This document shows, piece after piece, positions 8,389-16,417 of a stretch of DNA of 64,000 nucleotides. The stretch's first letter is position 1. The number at the start of each line of letters is the position of its first letter. The DNA is from JADJPO01 sp963825645. Its GTDB lineage: Bacteria > Actinomycetota > Actinomycetes > Actinomycetales > Kineosporiaceae. Made by a program: the position numbers and the translations under genes. Below the pieces are notes generated by a model, which had not been told where the DNA came from, did no database searches, and saw only the letters and a program-made list of their open reading frames with translations. The DNA is taken from positions 186,001 through 250,000 of the forward strand of contig CAWGTT010000002.1 of the NCBI GenBank assembly GCA_963825645.1. The letters run 5' to 3'.

Positions 8389-9234
8389 GTGAGCCCCCTG
8401 TCGCGCCGGTCGAACCGTCCGGTCGGCACGATCACCCGCGGCACGACCAGCGCCAACCGACTGCGCCGCGTCGACCGCTGGCTGACCGGACCACAGGCAT
8501 GGCGGCTACGCGGCGCGGCCGACCCGGTGGTCGTCGACCTCGGCTACGGGGCCACGCCGGTCACCGCGGTCGAGCTGCGGGACCGACTGCGCAGGGTTCG
8601 CGCCGACGTCGAGGTCGTGGGCGTCGAGATCGACCCCGTCCGGGTGGATACCGCGCGGGCCCTGCTCGCCGGTATGGACGAGCGGGCCGGGCTGAGCTTC
8701 CACCGCGGTGGGTTCGAGGTACCGCTGCCGGCCGGGCGACGGCCGGTCGTCGTCCGGGCCCTGAACGTCCTGCGCCAGTACGACGAGAGCGGGGTGCAGG
8801 GCGCCTGGGCGGTGGCGCGTTCCCGGCTCGCCCCGGACGGCCTGCTCGTCGACGGCACCTGCGACGAGGTCGGACGGCGGGCCGCCTGGATCGCCATCGA
8901 GGCGGACGGTCCGGTGTCGCTGACCCTGTCCACCCGGCTCGCCGGGCTGGAGCGACCGGGCGAGCTGGCCGAGAGGCTGCCCAAGGCGCTGATCCACCGC
9001 AATGTGCCCGGCGAGGGCGTGCACGCCTTCCTCCAGACGCTGGACGACGCTTGGGCCAGACAGGCGCCGCGGGCGGCCTTCGGCGCCCGGCAGCGGTGGC
9101 TGGCGATGGCCGCTCGGGTCCGCCGGCAGGGGTGGCCGCTGCTGGACGGGCCCGGACGATGGCGCCTCGGTGAGATCAGTGTCGCCTGGACGGCCGTCGC
9201 CCCCGGGCCGCGCAGCCGAGGTCCAAAGGCCTGA
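8389..9234 (+). CDS. class I SAM-dependent methyltransferase-like protein
   Basis: Cytoplasmic protein of about 281 residues. A Rossmann-type motif I (VVVDLGYGATPVTAVEL) and an acidic post-I residue (VVGVEIDPVRVDTA) point to a SAM-binding methyltransferase fold. The substrate is not recognisable. The GTG start at 8389 is preferred over an in-frame ATG at 8368 because an inverted repeat GATCCCC/GGGGATC (8351-8357, 8374-8380) sits across the latter. The next gene, the DUF1538 operon, begins 77 bases downstream with its own possible promoter, so co-transcription is uncertain. Confidence 0.7.
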   Translation: MSPLSRRSNRPVGTITRGTTSANRLRRVDRWLTGPQAWRLRGAADPVVVDLGYGATPVTAVELRDRLRRVRADVEVVGVEIDPVRVDTARALLAGMDERAGLSFHRGGFEVPLPAGRRPVVVRALNVLRQYDESGVQGAWAVARSRLAPDGLLVDGTCDEVGRRAAWIAIEADGPVSLTLSTRLAGLERPGELAERLPKALIHRNVPGEGVHAFLQTLDDAWARQAPRAAFGARQRWLAMAARVRRQGWPLLDGPGRWRLGEISVAWTAVAPGPRSRGPKA

Positions 9235-9311
9235 CGCGGCACCCCGGGGGCACCGCCATGGTGGGTTGGTAAGCTTCGCGTCCCTTTGCCCCAGCACCGA
9301 CGAGGTTGTCG

Positions 9312-10121
9312 ATGACCACGAAGGCCACGCCCTCGAGCGGCGGCGGCCGACCTGGTGTCCCAGGTGCCGCCCGGGCGCTCGGCGGCCTGGCCGAGCTGGC
9401 CGGCCAGCTCGGCCGCGATGTGCGGGGCAGCGTGCGGGACCTGACTCCGATCGCACTGGTAGTGGCCTTCTTCCAGCTGGTGGTTCTGCGCCAGCCGCTG
9501 CCGAACGTCGGGCAGATCGCCGCCGGGGCGGTCATGGTGGTGCTGGGCCTGGCACTGTTCGTCCGGGGACTCGAGATGGGGCTGTTCCCGATCGGCGAGG
9601 CCATGGCGGCCGGTTTCGCCCGCAAGGGCAGCGTCACCTGGCTGACGGTGTTCGCCTTCGCGCTCGGGTTCAGCACCACGGTCGCCGAGCCGGCCCTGAT
9701 CGCCGTCGCCGGCAAGGCGGCCGAGGTGGCCGCCGAGGGTGGCATGATCGCCGGCACCCAGGGCGCCAAGGACCAGTACGCGCTGGGTCTGCGGCTGACC
9801 GTGGCCTTGTCGGTGGGTATCGCCGTCGCCCTCGGCGTGATCCGGATCATCAAGGGCTGGCCGGTACAGCGCCTGATCATCGGCGGCTACCTGGGTGTCG
9901 TCATCCTCACCATGTTCGCCCCGCCGGAGATCATCGGCATCGCCTACGACTCCGGCGGGGTGACCACGTCGACGGTGACCGTGCCGCTGATCACGGCGCT
10001 CGGTGTCGGCCTGGCCACGGCGATCCGGGGTCGGAATCCGATGATCGACGGGTTCGGGCTGATCGCGTTCGCCTCGCTCACCCCGATGATCTTCGTGATG
10101 ATCTACGGGATCCTGATATGA
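9312..10121 (+). CDS. DUF1538 membrane protein, first copy
   Basis: Polytopic membrane protein of about 269 residues, the first gene of a four-gene coupled operon. Conserved DUF1538 blocks are visible: TTVAEPALIAVAGKA, AYDSGGVTTSTVTVPLI and DGFGLIAFASLTPM. The VAEPA and DSGGVTTSTVTVP segments sit between hydrophobic helices and look like a re-entrant or substrate-path feature. A TAAGCT -10-like hexamer lies at 9270-9275 and GAGG precedes the ATG. DUF1538 has no established function. The alternating helices suggest a transporter or channel half, and the second gene supplies a matching half. Confidence 0.85.
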   Translation: MTTKATPSSGGGRPGVPGAARALGGLAELAGQLGRDVRGSVRDLTPIALVVAFFQLVVLRQPLPNVGQIAAGAVMVVLGLALFVRGLEMGLFPIGEAMAAGFARKGSVTWLTVFAFALGFSTTVAEPALIAVAGKAAEVAAEGGMIAGTQGAKDQYALGLRLTVALSVGIAVALGVIRIIKGWPVQRLIIGGYLGVVILTMFAPPEIIGIAYDSGGVTTSTVTVPLITALGVGLATAIRGRNPMIDGFGLIAFASLTPMIFVMIYGILI

Positions 10122-11053
10122 GGCAGGTGCTGAACGACCTGGCCGGCGAGGGCCTGGCCACCATGCGCGACGTGCTGCCGATCATCGTGGTGCTCTTCGG
10201 GTTCCAGGTCGTCGTGCTGCGCCGCCCGATCCCCCATCTGCGCCAGGTGCTGGGTGGCTTCGCCCTCGTGCTGGTCGGCATGACTTTGTTCCTGTCCGGT
10301 CTGGACGAGGCCCTGTTCCCGCTCGGTGAGCTGATGGCCCGCCAGCTCACGGACCCGGCGTTCGTCGCCGGTGAACCCGGCGCCGGGGGCGCGGCCGGTG
10401 CCGCCGCGCAGGACAGCGCACTGAACTGGACCGACTACGGCTGGGTCTACTTGTTCGGCGCGATGATCGGCTTTGCCACGACGGTGGCGGAGCCGGCTCT
10501 GATCGCGGTCTCCTCCAAGGCGCACCACGTCTCCGGCGGGACGGTGAACGCCTGGGGTCTGCGGGTGGCCGTGGCGGTGGGGGTGGCGTTCGGGATCGGA
10601 CTGGGCACGTTCCGGATCGTCACCGGCACCCCGCTGCACTACTACGTGATCGCCGGGTACGTCCTGGTGGCGCTGCAGACCACGCGCGCGCCACGGAGCA
10701 TCATCGCGCTGGCGTTCGACACCGGCGGGGTGACCACGTCGACGGTCACCGTGCCGCTGGTCGCCGCCCTTGGTCTCGGGCTGGCCAGCACGATCCCTGG
10801 GCGCAGCCCGATCCTGGACGGGTTCGGGCTGATCGCGTTCGCCAGCCTGTTCCCGATGATGACGGTGATGGCCTACGCCCAGATCGGCCAGTGGCGGGCC
10901 GCCCGGCGAACGGGCCCGGCGAGCGGGCCCGCACCACCGCCACTGCCGTCCACGCCCCAACCCCCGCCCACCTCGACGCCCCCGCGACCGACACCGCGCG
11001 GCGCGATGCAACAGCCACGGCAACCAGCTCGGACACCCGATCGGGAGGCATGA
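10118..11053 (+). CDS. DUF1538 membrane protein, second copy
   Basis: Paralogue of the preceding gene, 311 residues. It repeats the same signatures TTVAEPALIAVSSKA, AFDTGGVTTSTVTVPLV and DGFGLIAFASLFPM, with an extra roughly 35-residue Gly/Ala loop after the first membrane pair and a proline-rich cytoplasmic tail. Its ATG overlaps the upstream stop (ATGA), so the two are translationally coupled. In many bacteria DUF1538 occurs as a tandem or as one long two-domain protein; here the halves are separate genes. It overlaps the P-II-like gene downstream by ATGA. Confidence 0.85.
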   Translation: MRQVLNDLAGEGLATMRDVLPIIVVLFGFQVVVLRRPIPHLRQVLGGFALVLVGMTLFLSGLDEALFPLGELMARQLTDPAFVAGEPGAGGAAGAAAQDSALNWTDYGWVYLFGAMIGFATTVAEPALIAVSSKAHHVSGGTVNAWGLRVAVAVGVAFGIGLGTFRIVTGTPLHYYVIAGYVLVALQTTRAPRSIIALAFDTGGVTTSTVTVPLVAALGLGLASTIPGRSPILDGFGLIAFASLFPMMTVMAYAQIGQWRAARRTGPASGPAPPPLPSTPQPPPTSTPPRPTPRGAMQQPRQPARTPDREA

Positions 11054-11409
11054 GGAACGTGCACTTCAAGATGATCATCGCCATCGTCGACGAGGCTTTG
11101 AGTGAGAAGACACTGGACGCCGCCCGGACCGCCGGCGCCACCGGCGCCACGGTGCTGAACCAGGCCCGGGGCGAGGGGTTGCGCCCCGCGACGACGTTCT
11201 TCGGGTTGACTCTGGAGAGCCAGCGGGACGTGATCCTGCTGCTTGTGGAGGAGCATATGAGTAGGCGCATCCTGGAGCGGATCGCCGAGGTGGGCCGGTT
11301 CGAGCAGCGACCCGGTCTGGGCATCGCCTTGCAGCTCGACGTCGAGGACGTCGTCGGCGTGAACGCCCAGGCCCAGAAGCTGCGCACCAGCGTGGAGGAG
11401 GAGATATGA
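11050..11409 (+). CDS. P-II-like nitrogen-regulatory-type protein
   Basis: Protein of 119 residues with a ferredoxin-like P-II pattern: beta strand FKMIIAIVDEAL, helix KTLDAARTAGATGATVLNQARG, a long central loop, then VILLLVEEHMSRRILERIAEVG. The classical T-loop YRG-x-EY containing the modified tyrosine is absent, so it is a P-II-like variant, not GlnB/GlnK. Such proteins usually bind adenine nucleotides and control a membrane partner. ATGA overlaps on both sides tie it to the DUF1538 pair and the CBS gene. Confidence 0.82.
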   Translation: MRNVHFKMIIAIVDEALSEKTLDAARTAGATGATVLNQARGEGLRPATTFFGLTLESQRDVILLLVEEHMSRRILERIAEVGRFEQRPGLGIALQLDVEDVVGVNAQAQKLRTSVEEEI

Positions 11410-11813
11410 CCGAGCAGCAGGCCCGGATCAGGGTCGCTGACGTGATGAAACCCCACGTCGACGTCATCGACGGCCAGACCAGCGTCGCCGATGCGCTGCG
11501 GATGATGAAGCACGTCGACACCAAGTGCCTGATCGTCGACAAGCGCCACGACGAGGACGAGTACGGCATCGTGCTGCTCTCGGACGTCGCCCGGCAGGTG
11601 CTGGCGCGAGGCCGCGCGCCGGAGCGGGTCGACATCTACGAGATCATGACCAAGCCGGTCTTCTCGGTGCCGCCGAAGATGGCGATCCACCAATGCGCCA
11701 AGCTGTTCGAGAAGTTCGGGCTCTCGCGTGCCCCGGTGGTCGAAGCGGGCCGGGTGCTCGGCGTGGTGAGCTACACCGACCTGGTGCTCAAGGGGATGTG
11801 CCGCGATCTGTGA
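11406..11813 (+). CDS. CBS-domain pair protein
   Basis: Protein of 135 residues consisting almost entirely of two CBS domains (about 8-65 and 72-132), recognised by VADVMKPHVDVID, YGIVLLSDVA, IYEIMTKPVFSVPPKM and GVVSYTDLVLKG. CBS pairs bind AMP, ATP, SAM or similar ligands and act as energy or ligand sensors. It is last in the ATGA-linked DUF1538-DUF1538-PII operon. The system would thus have two nucleotide-sensor subunits for one membrane pair. It converges on 11849-12568 with a 35-base gap. Confidence 0.88.
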   Translation: MTEQQARIRVADVMKPHVDVIDGQTSVADALRMMKHVDTKCLIVDKRHDEDEYGIVLLSDVARQVLARGRAPERVDIYEIMTKPVFSVPPKMAIHQCAKLFEKFGLSRAPVVEAGRVLGVVSYTDLVLKGMCRDL

Positions 11814-11848
11814 GGCGCGGCCCCGGGGACGGTCGAGCAGCCGGACGG

Positions 11849-12568
11849 TTACTCGCTGACCTGGTCCGGGGCGAGGTGGTCGAACCGGTTGACCCAGGCC
11901 GCCAGGGTGAGTTCATCGGCCGGCGCCACCGAGCGGAAGAGCGAGACCGCCGTGTTGGTGATGCCCATCCAGCCAGTCATCTGCGTGATCCCGAGCAGTT
12001 CGCGAAGCAGGAACTGGGTGAACGTGCCATGGGTGACCAGAGCCACGAGATGGCCTGTGCCGCCGTGGGCCTCGACCAGGCCGGCGACCACGCGCCGGGC
12101 CCGGTCGGGCACCTGGTCCATCCGCTCCACCGGTCCCGACCACCAGCCGTCGGTGTCCTGCGAGGCGTCTGGACTCATGCCGGCGTCCGGCCAGACCAGC
12201 CGCGGGCTCACCCGGCCGAGCTGGCGGCGGCCCGTCCCCGGGTGCGGCCACTGACGCTCGGGGTCCTCCGGGTCGAACTCGACCGGACCGTAGACCTCGT
12301 AGCTCTCCCGGTGGCCGATCAGCGGGAGGTCGAGGGACTCGGCGATCGGGGCCGCCGTCTGCACGGCACGCAGCATCAGGCTCGTGTAGAGGTGGGTGGG
12401 CCTGACGCCGTAGTGCCCATCCGCCAGTGCCCGGGCCAGAGCCGCCGCTTGCTCGCGGCCGAGATCGGTGATCTCCGGATCGGGAGACCGCCCTCGGCTG
12501 GCTCCCGTCCGCTCCCAGAGCAGGTTGTTCCCGGACTGGGCGTGCCGGATCAGCAGCAGATCCACCAT
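11849..12568 (-). CDS. histidine phosphatase family protein
   Basis: Cytoplasmic protein of 239 residues in the phosphoglycerate-mutase-like superfamily: phosphohistidine motif LLIRHAQSGNN at the N-terminus and second His in LVALVTHGTFTQF near residue 178. An insert around the middle (YEVYGPVEFDPEDPERQWPHP) separates it from classical Gpm. The substrate is unknown. It is last in a minus-strand run of macrodomain, Dtd and asparaginase genes with short gaps. Confidence 0.85.
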   Translation of the reverse strand: MVDLLLIRHAQSGNNLLWERTGASRGRSPDPEITDLGREQAAALARALADGHYGVRPTHLYTSLMLRAVQTAAPIAESLDLPLIGHRESYEVYGPVEFDPEDPERQWPHPGTGRRQLGRVSPRLVWPDAGMSPDASQDTDGWWSGPVERMDQVPDRARRVVAGLVEAHGGTGHLVALVTHGTFTQFLLRELLGITQMTGWMGITNTAVSLFRSVAPADELTLAAWVNRFDHLAPDQVSE

Positions 12569-12597
12569 CTCCTCCTCGACCCGACCTCGGACGGCGC

Positions 12598-13134
12598 TCA
12601 GCCGGTCTCCGCCAGGGCGGCCTCGAACGCGGCGGTGGCCGCCGGCCCGAACGGAACGAACCGGACCAGCTCCACCGACCCGGCCTCGCCGGCCACGTCG
12701 AGCGTGCGGACCGCCGCGACGCCCAGCCGGGCCACGACCTGGACGTCCCAGCCGTAGATGCCGGCGCTGATCGCCGGGAAGGCCACCGAACGAGCGCCGA
12801 GCCCCGCCGAGACCAGTAGCGCGGAACGGAAGCAGGAGGTGAGCATCTCCGGGTCCGTCTGGCCGGCGTGCCGGTTCGGTCCGACGGTGTGCACCACCCA
12901 GCGCGCCCGTAGCTCACCCGCCCCGGTGGCCACTGCCGACCCGACCGCGAGCCCTTGCCGCAGAACGGTTCTGCGCAGCTCGCGGCATTCGGCGAGCAGG
13001 GCCGGTCCGGCGGCGGCATGGATCGCGCCGTCCACGCCGCCGCCGCCGAGCAGCGAGGAGTTCGCCGCGTTGACGACGACGTCGACCTGCTGGGTGGTGA
13101 TGTCGCCGGGAGCGACCTCGATGTGCACGCTCAC
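12598..13134 (-). CDS. macrodomain protein, probable O-acetyl-ADP-ribose deacetylase
   Basis: Single macrodomain protein of 178 residues. The MacroD-type signature VVVNAANSSLLGGGGVDGAIH covers the ADP-ribose site with the catalytic Asn and Asp, and AFPAISAGIYGW is the second conserved loop. Family members remove ADP-ribose or acetyl groups from ADP-ribosylated substrates. The GTG start overlaps the dtd stop (GTGA). Confidence 0.92.
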   Translation of the reverse strand: MSVHIEVAPGDITTQQVDVVVNAANSSLLGGGGVDGAIHAAAGPALLAECRELRRTVLRQGLAVGSAVATGAGELRARWVVHTVGPNRHAGQTDPEMLTSCFRSALLVSAGLGARSVAFPAISAGIYGWDVQVVARLGVAAVRTLDVAGEAGSVELVRFVPFGPAATAAFEAALAETG

Positions 13135-13556
13135 ACCTCCAGGACCAGGGTGACCGGCCCGTCGTTGACCAGCTCAACCGCCATGTCGGCGCCGAACCTC
13201 CCGGTGGCCACCGGCAGCCCGAGCCCGGACAGGGCCCGGGCGAACGCCTCGACCACCGGCTCGGCCACCTCGCCGGGAGCGGCCGCCGACCAGGACGGCC
13301 GGCGGCCCTTTCGGGTGTCGGCGTACAGGGTGAACTGGCTGACCACGAGCACCGGCGCCTGCTCGTCCAGGACGCTGCGCTCCTCGCGCAGGATCCGCAG
13401 CGAGGCCACTTTGCGGGCCATCGCCTCGACCTGGCTCGCGCCGTCGCCGTGCGTGACGCCGAGCAGCACCAGCAGCCCGGGGCGGTCGATCCCGCCGACC
13501 CGCTCGCCGTCCACGACGACCGACGCCCGACTGACCCGCTGCACCACCGCTCGCAC
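13131..13556 (-). CDS. dtd: D-aminoacyl-tRNA deacylase
   Basis: Cytoplasmic editing enzyme of 141 residues that hydrolyses D-aminoacyl-tRNAs. It has the invariant SQFTLYAD block with the catalytic Thr region, KGRRPSWSAAA, and the cross-subunit motif NDGPVTLVLEV at the C-terminus (normally N-x-GPVT). The start is a GTG giving VRAVVQRVSRASV, the standard DTD N-terminus. The gap to the asparaginase gene upstream is 8 bases and the stop overlaps the macrodomain start. Confidence 0.95.
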   Translation of the reverse strand: MRAVVQRVSRASVVVDGERVGGIDRPGLLVLLGVTHGDGASQVEAMARKVASLRILREERSVLDEQAPVLVVSQFTLYADTRKGRRPSWSAAAPGEVAEPVVEAFARALSGLGLPVATGRFGADMAVELVNDGPVTLVLEV

Positions 13557-13564
13557 CGGGGCCC

Positions 13565-14506
13565 CTACAACCCCACGGCCTCGACGACACCCACCGGCTC
13601 CGTACCACCGAGCAGCGCAGGGGCGGCCAGCGCGGTGAGCGCCCCGGGGTCGACTCCCAGGTGGCACAGCAGCGCCGCAAGCACCACGCCGCGCGCCCGA
13701 GCGGCACCATCGGCGATCTTCACGGCGCAGCTGCCCCCGTCGGGGAGCGCGGCGGCGAACACCCCCTCGTGTCCGTCCTTGGCGATCAGCCCGGGCACGT
13801 CACGGAGCAGGGCCGTGAGGTCGCGGCCGGTGCCGCCGAGCCATTCCGGGTGGTGACGCATCGCCTCGGCGAGCCGGTGCTCAGCCCCTGACCGGGCGGT
13901 CGCGATCCGCGCATAGGCACGGGCCAGGCAGGAGAGCGAGACGGCGTAGACGGGAGCTCCGCAGCCGTCGACGCCGGTGGCCGCCGGGCGCTCGCCCGCC
14001 AGATCGGCGATGGTGTCGGCGATGTGCCGCTGCAGCGGGTGGTCTGCGGAGCGGTAGCTCTCCAGCGGCCAGTCGTTCTCCAGGCAGGTGAGCAGCATCG
14101 CCGCGTGCTTGCCGGAGCAGTTGTGCGCGACCGGGGACGGTGTGGCCCCGAGAGCTCGGTAGGCGGCGGCCTCGGCGACGTCCAGCGGCAGCGCGGCCGG
14201 AACCGCCAGAGCGGCGGCGTCGAGACCACCTCGAGCCAGCATCCGCCGCACTCCGTCCCGGTGGTAGCGCTCACCGGAGTGGCTCGAGGCGGCGAGGGCG
14301 AGCAGGTGCCCGTCGAGGTCGAGTCCGGCCCTCAGCATGGCCACGACCTGGATCGGCTTGTTCGCCGAGCGGGGGAAGATCGGCCGCTCCGGCGCGCCCG
14401 CTGCGACCATCTCGGTACCGCCGGGGTCGAGCACGACCGCGCTGCCGTGGTGCTCGCCCTCGACGAATCCCGAGCGGACGACGTGGGCCAGGACGACGTG
14501 CACCAT
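13565..14506 (-). CDS. asparaginase (L-asparaginase II family)
   Basis: Protein of 313 residues of the thermolabile/type-II asparaginase family found in actinobacteria. Conserved stretches are FPRSANKPIQVVAML, ASSHSGERYH, HNCSGKHAAML (probable catalytic Ser/Lys region) and GVDGCGAPVYAVSL. It has no signal peptide, so a cytoplasmic role in hydrolysing asparagine to aspartate and ammonia is likely. It is followed closely by dtd. Confidence 0.88.
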   Translation of the reverse strand: MVHVVLAHVVRSGFVEGEHHGSAVVLDPGGTEMVAAGAPERPIFPRSANKPIQVVAMLRAGLDLDGHLLALAASSHSGERYHRDGVRRMLARGGLDAAALAVPAALPLDVAEAAAYRALGATPSPVAHNCSGKHAAMLLTCLENDWPLESYRSADHPLQRHIADTIADLAGERPAATGVDGCGAPVYAVSLSCLARAYARIATARSGAEHRLAEAMRHHPEWLGGTGRDLTALLRDVPGLIAKDGHEGVFAAALPDGGSCAVKIADGAARARGVVLAALLCHLGVDPGALTALAAPALLGGTEPVGVVEAVGL

Positions 14507-14557
14507 GCCGGGCAGCCTAGAGGCCGCAGCGGCTCGGCACGACGAGTGTGCGGTGGG

Positions 14558-15121
14558 TCAGGGAAGGGCGACCGGCACCTGACCGGCCTGGTAGCGCCGG
14601 GCGAGCTCGGCGGTCAGCGCATCGACGACCCGCTGGACGTCGCGGCGCGAGCGGCTCACCCGGCGCTCGACGTCCTCGAGGTGGTCCAGGGCACCGATCA
14701 GCTCGGGGTTGCTGAGGTGCGCCAGGTCGGAACCGTGGACGTCGGCGAACGCCCGCTCGGCCTCCCGGCGGTTCTCACCGATCCGGCTGGGGACCAGGCG
14801 GGACAGATGGCGCCCCAGGCCATGGCTCTCCCGCGGGCGATCGGCCAGGACCTTCGCCAGGCGACTGACCAGCTCGTCGTCGCTGGAGGTGCCGGCGGCG
14901 GGGGCGCCCTGGCCACTCTCCCGCGCCTCCCGCTCGGCGCGAAGCAGGTCGAGCCGGCCCTGCAGCAGCCGCCGGGCGTAGGACAGGTCGGTCTCTTCCT
15001 GGTCGGCCTCGGCTCGCCGGGCACGCAGCTCGGTGATCTCGATGGTCGCCAGGCCTGTGAGGTAGTCGGGGGCGAGCACCCGGTCGATACGGCGCCGTCC
15101 CCCGGCCATGTACTCGGTCAT
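14558..15121 (-). CDS. rsiG: RsiG-like cyclic-di-GMP-dependent anti-sigma factor
   Basis: Coiled-coil protein of 187 residues. It carries two complete copies of the RsiG c-di-GMP motif E-x3-S-x2-R-x3-Q-x3-D: E43-S47-R50-Q54-D58 in helix 1 and E152-S156-R159-Q163-D167 in the C-terminal helix. In Streptomyces, RsiG uses one motif per antiparallel helix to bind a c-di-GMP dimer and sequester sigma WhiG. A linker (about 68-120) joins the helices. The sigma partner is not in this window. Inverted repeats lie just upstream of its ATG. Confidence 0.88.
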   Translation of the reverse strand: MTEYMAGGRRRIDRVLAPDYLTGLATIEITELRARRAEADQEETDLSYARRLLQGRLDLLRAEREARESGQGAPAAGTSSDDELVSRLAKVLADRPRESHGLGRHLSRLVPSRIGENRREAERAFADVHGSDLAHLSNPELIGALDHLEDVERRVSRSRRDVQRVVDALTAELARRYQAGQVPVALP

Positions 15122-15170
15122 CCCCGACCTTCCTGTCTGTGCCCGTCGCGGAACCGGTGAGGAGTCTACC

Positions 15171-15218
15171 GCGATACATGGCAGAAAGTATCGAAGTGAC
15201 TACGCAGAGGAGTATCGC
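15171..15218. promoter_or_regulatory. inverted GTATCGC/GCGATAC repeats upstream of rsiG
   Basis: GCGATAC (15171-15177) pairs with GTATCGC (15212-15218), and a third copy, GTATCGA, lies at 15188-15194. They fill the 98-base gap between rsiG and DUF2516 and could be an operator or part of a promoter for rsiG. No matching regulator is identified. Confidence 0.4.
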
Positions 15219-15219
15219 A

Positions 15220-15564
15220 TCACCATGGCCCGTACGGGCCGGCTGGCCCGCTACCACCGCCACGGATCTGCCGGACGGCGGGACGTACGTCCGCGAGGTA
15301 TACCGCCGCCGCGACCACCGCCACGATGCTGAGGAACCCGATCGAGCTGAGGAACCCGGCCCCGATCGGGGGCGGCAGGGCGATGAAGCCGAAGGCGGTG
15401 GCCACCGCGAGGATGCCCACCCACTTCTGCTTGCTCAGCTTCCCGGCAGCCACGAAGGCGTCCGGACTGGTGCGCGCCGCGTCGACCAGCGCGTACACCT
15501 GCATACCGAAGGCCAGGACGGCCAGGACAACGAGAACCGCGTACTGCAGGAAGCCAACGTTCAT
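15220..15564 (-). CDS. DUF2516-family membrane protein
   Basis: Small membrane protein of 114 residues with an N-terminal membrane helix (about 6-28) and a hydrophobic pair (about 47-92). The block DAARTSPDAFVAAGKLSKQKW between them is typical of DUF2516. The function is unknown. In mycobacteria the homologue (Rv0476) sits directly after hbhA and an HTH gene, and the same order holds here on the minus strand. Confidence 0.85.
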   Translation of the reverse strand: MNVGFLQYAVLVVLAVLAFGMQVYALVDAARTSPDAFVAAGKLSKQKWVGILAVATAFGFIALPPPIGAGFLSSIGFLSIVAVVAAAVYLADVRPAVRQIRGGGSGPAGPYGPW

Positions 15565-15659
15565 CTGTCCAGGGTACGGAACGTTCGGCGCGGGGCCCCC
15601 TCAGCACGCCCGCGACCCGCCACCGCACGAGGCGATGACGGGCCGCAGAAACGTGACGA

Positions 15660-16394
15660 TCACTCGGGCGAGTCGCCGACCTGCTCGGCGGCGGCCTTGG
15701 CCGCAGTGCTCGCGCTGGCGGCGCTCTTGCGGGCGCTGGTGGTCGCACCCTTCGCCGCCGACTTGGTGGAGGCGGCACTCTTGCGGGCGGATCTCGCCGT
15801 CCGCTTGATCCCGGCGCGGGTGCCCCGGGTGCCGGTGACGACATCGCTCTCGAGCGTCTCGGCGATCTCGGCGACCTCCTTGCGACCGATGGTCAGTGTC
15901 GCCTTGGCGTCGTGGACGGTCCCCTCGACAGCCTTCTGCGCGGTCGTGGCCGCCGCCTTGCCGCGGCTCAGCGTGGCCTTGCCCTGGCGCACCAGGTCCT
16001 GCGTGGCCTTCTGCGTCTCCACCCGGGTGAAAAGCTTCTTGCCGCGCTGGGCCAGGCTCTCGTACCCGGTCTCGACCTTGCCGGCCACCTCCAGCGCCCG
16101 GGACACGGCCAGCGCGGGCACCTGCTGCGCACCGGCCTGAAGCGTCTTGGCGTCGAAAGTCTTGGCGAGGAACTTCTGCAGGTAGTCGGGCTCGAGCGAG
16201 GCGACGGCCTTCTCGACCTCGACCTGCACCTTCGTGACCCGGGTCTCGAGGTCGGTGGTGAGCTCGGCGCGACGGGCGCCGGCCTCGGTGGCGGCCTTGC
16301 GGACCCGCTCGACGGCCAGGTCGGTGGCGCCGACGACAGCCATCACTGGGGTGGCCTCCGCGACGTTCTTTCGAAGCTCGGTAACGACGGACAT
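15660..16394 (-). CDS. hbhA: HbhA-like heparin-binding protein
   Basis: Protein of 244 residues with a long amphipathic, coiled-coil-like region and a C-terminal Lys/Ala/Ser-rich tail (SARKSAASTKSAAKGATTS). This is the layout of mycobacterial heparin-binding haemagglutinin HBHA, whose lysine-rich tail binds sulfated sugars and DNA. The ATG is chosen because AAGGAGAA lies just upstream; a longer reading adds nine residues across that site. The N-terminal block PVMAVVGATDLAVERV matches the hydrophobic N-terminus of HBHA. Function outside mycobacteria is not established. Confidence 0.8.
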   Translation of the reverse strand: MSVVTELRKNVAEATPVMAVVGATDLAVERVRKAATEAGARRAELTTDLETRVTKVQVEVEKAVASLEPDYLQKFLAKTFDAKTLQAGAQQVPALAVSRALEVAGKVETGYESLAQRGKKLFTRVETQKATQDLVRQGKATLSRGKAAATTAQKAVEGTVHDAKATLTIGRKEVAEIAETLESDVVTGTRGTRAGIKRTARSARKSAASTKSAAKGATTSARKSAASASTAAKAAAEQVGDSPE

Positions 16395-16417
16395 GGGATT
16401 CTCCTTGATCTGGTTTC

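Noticed and set aside
15171..15218. WhiG-type sigma promoter before rsiG
   Set aside because: GCGATAC resembles but does not match the GCCGATAA -10, and no TAAA -35 is at the correct distance.
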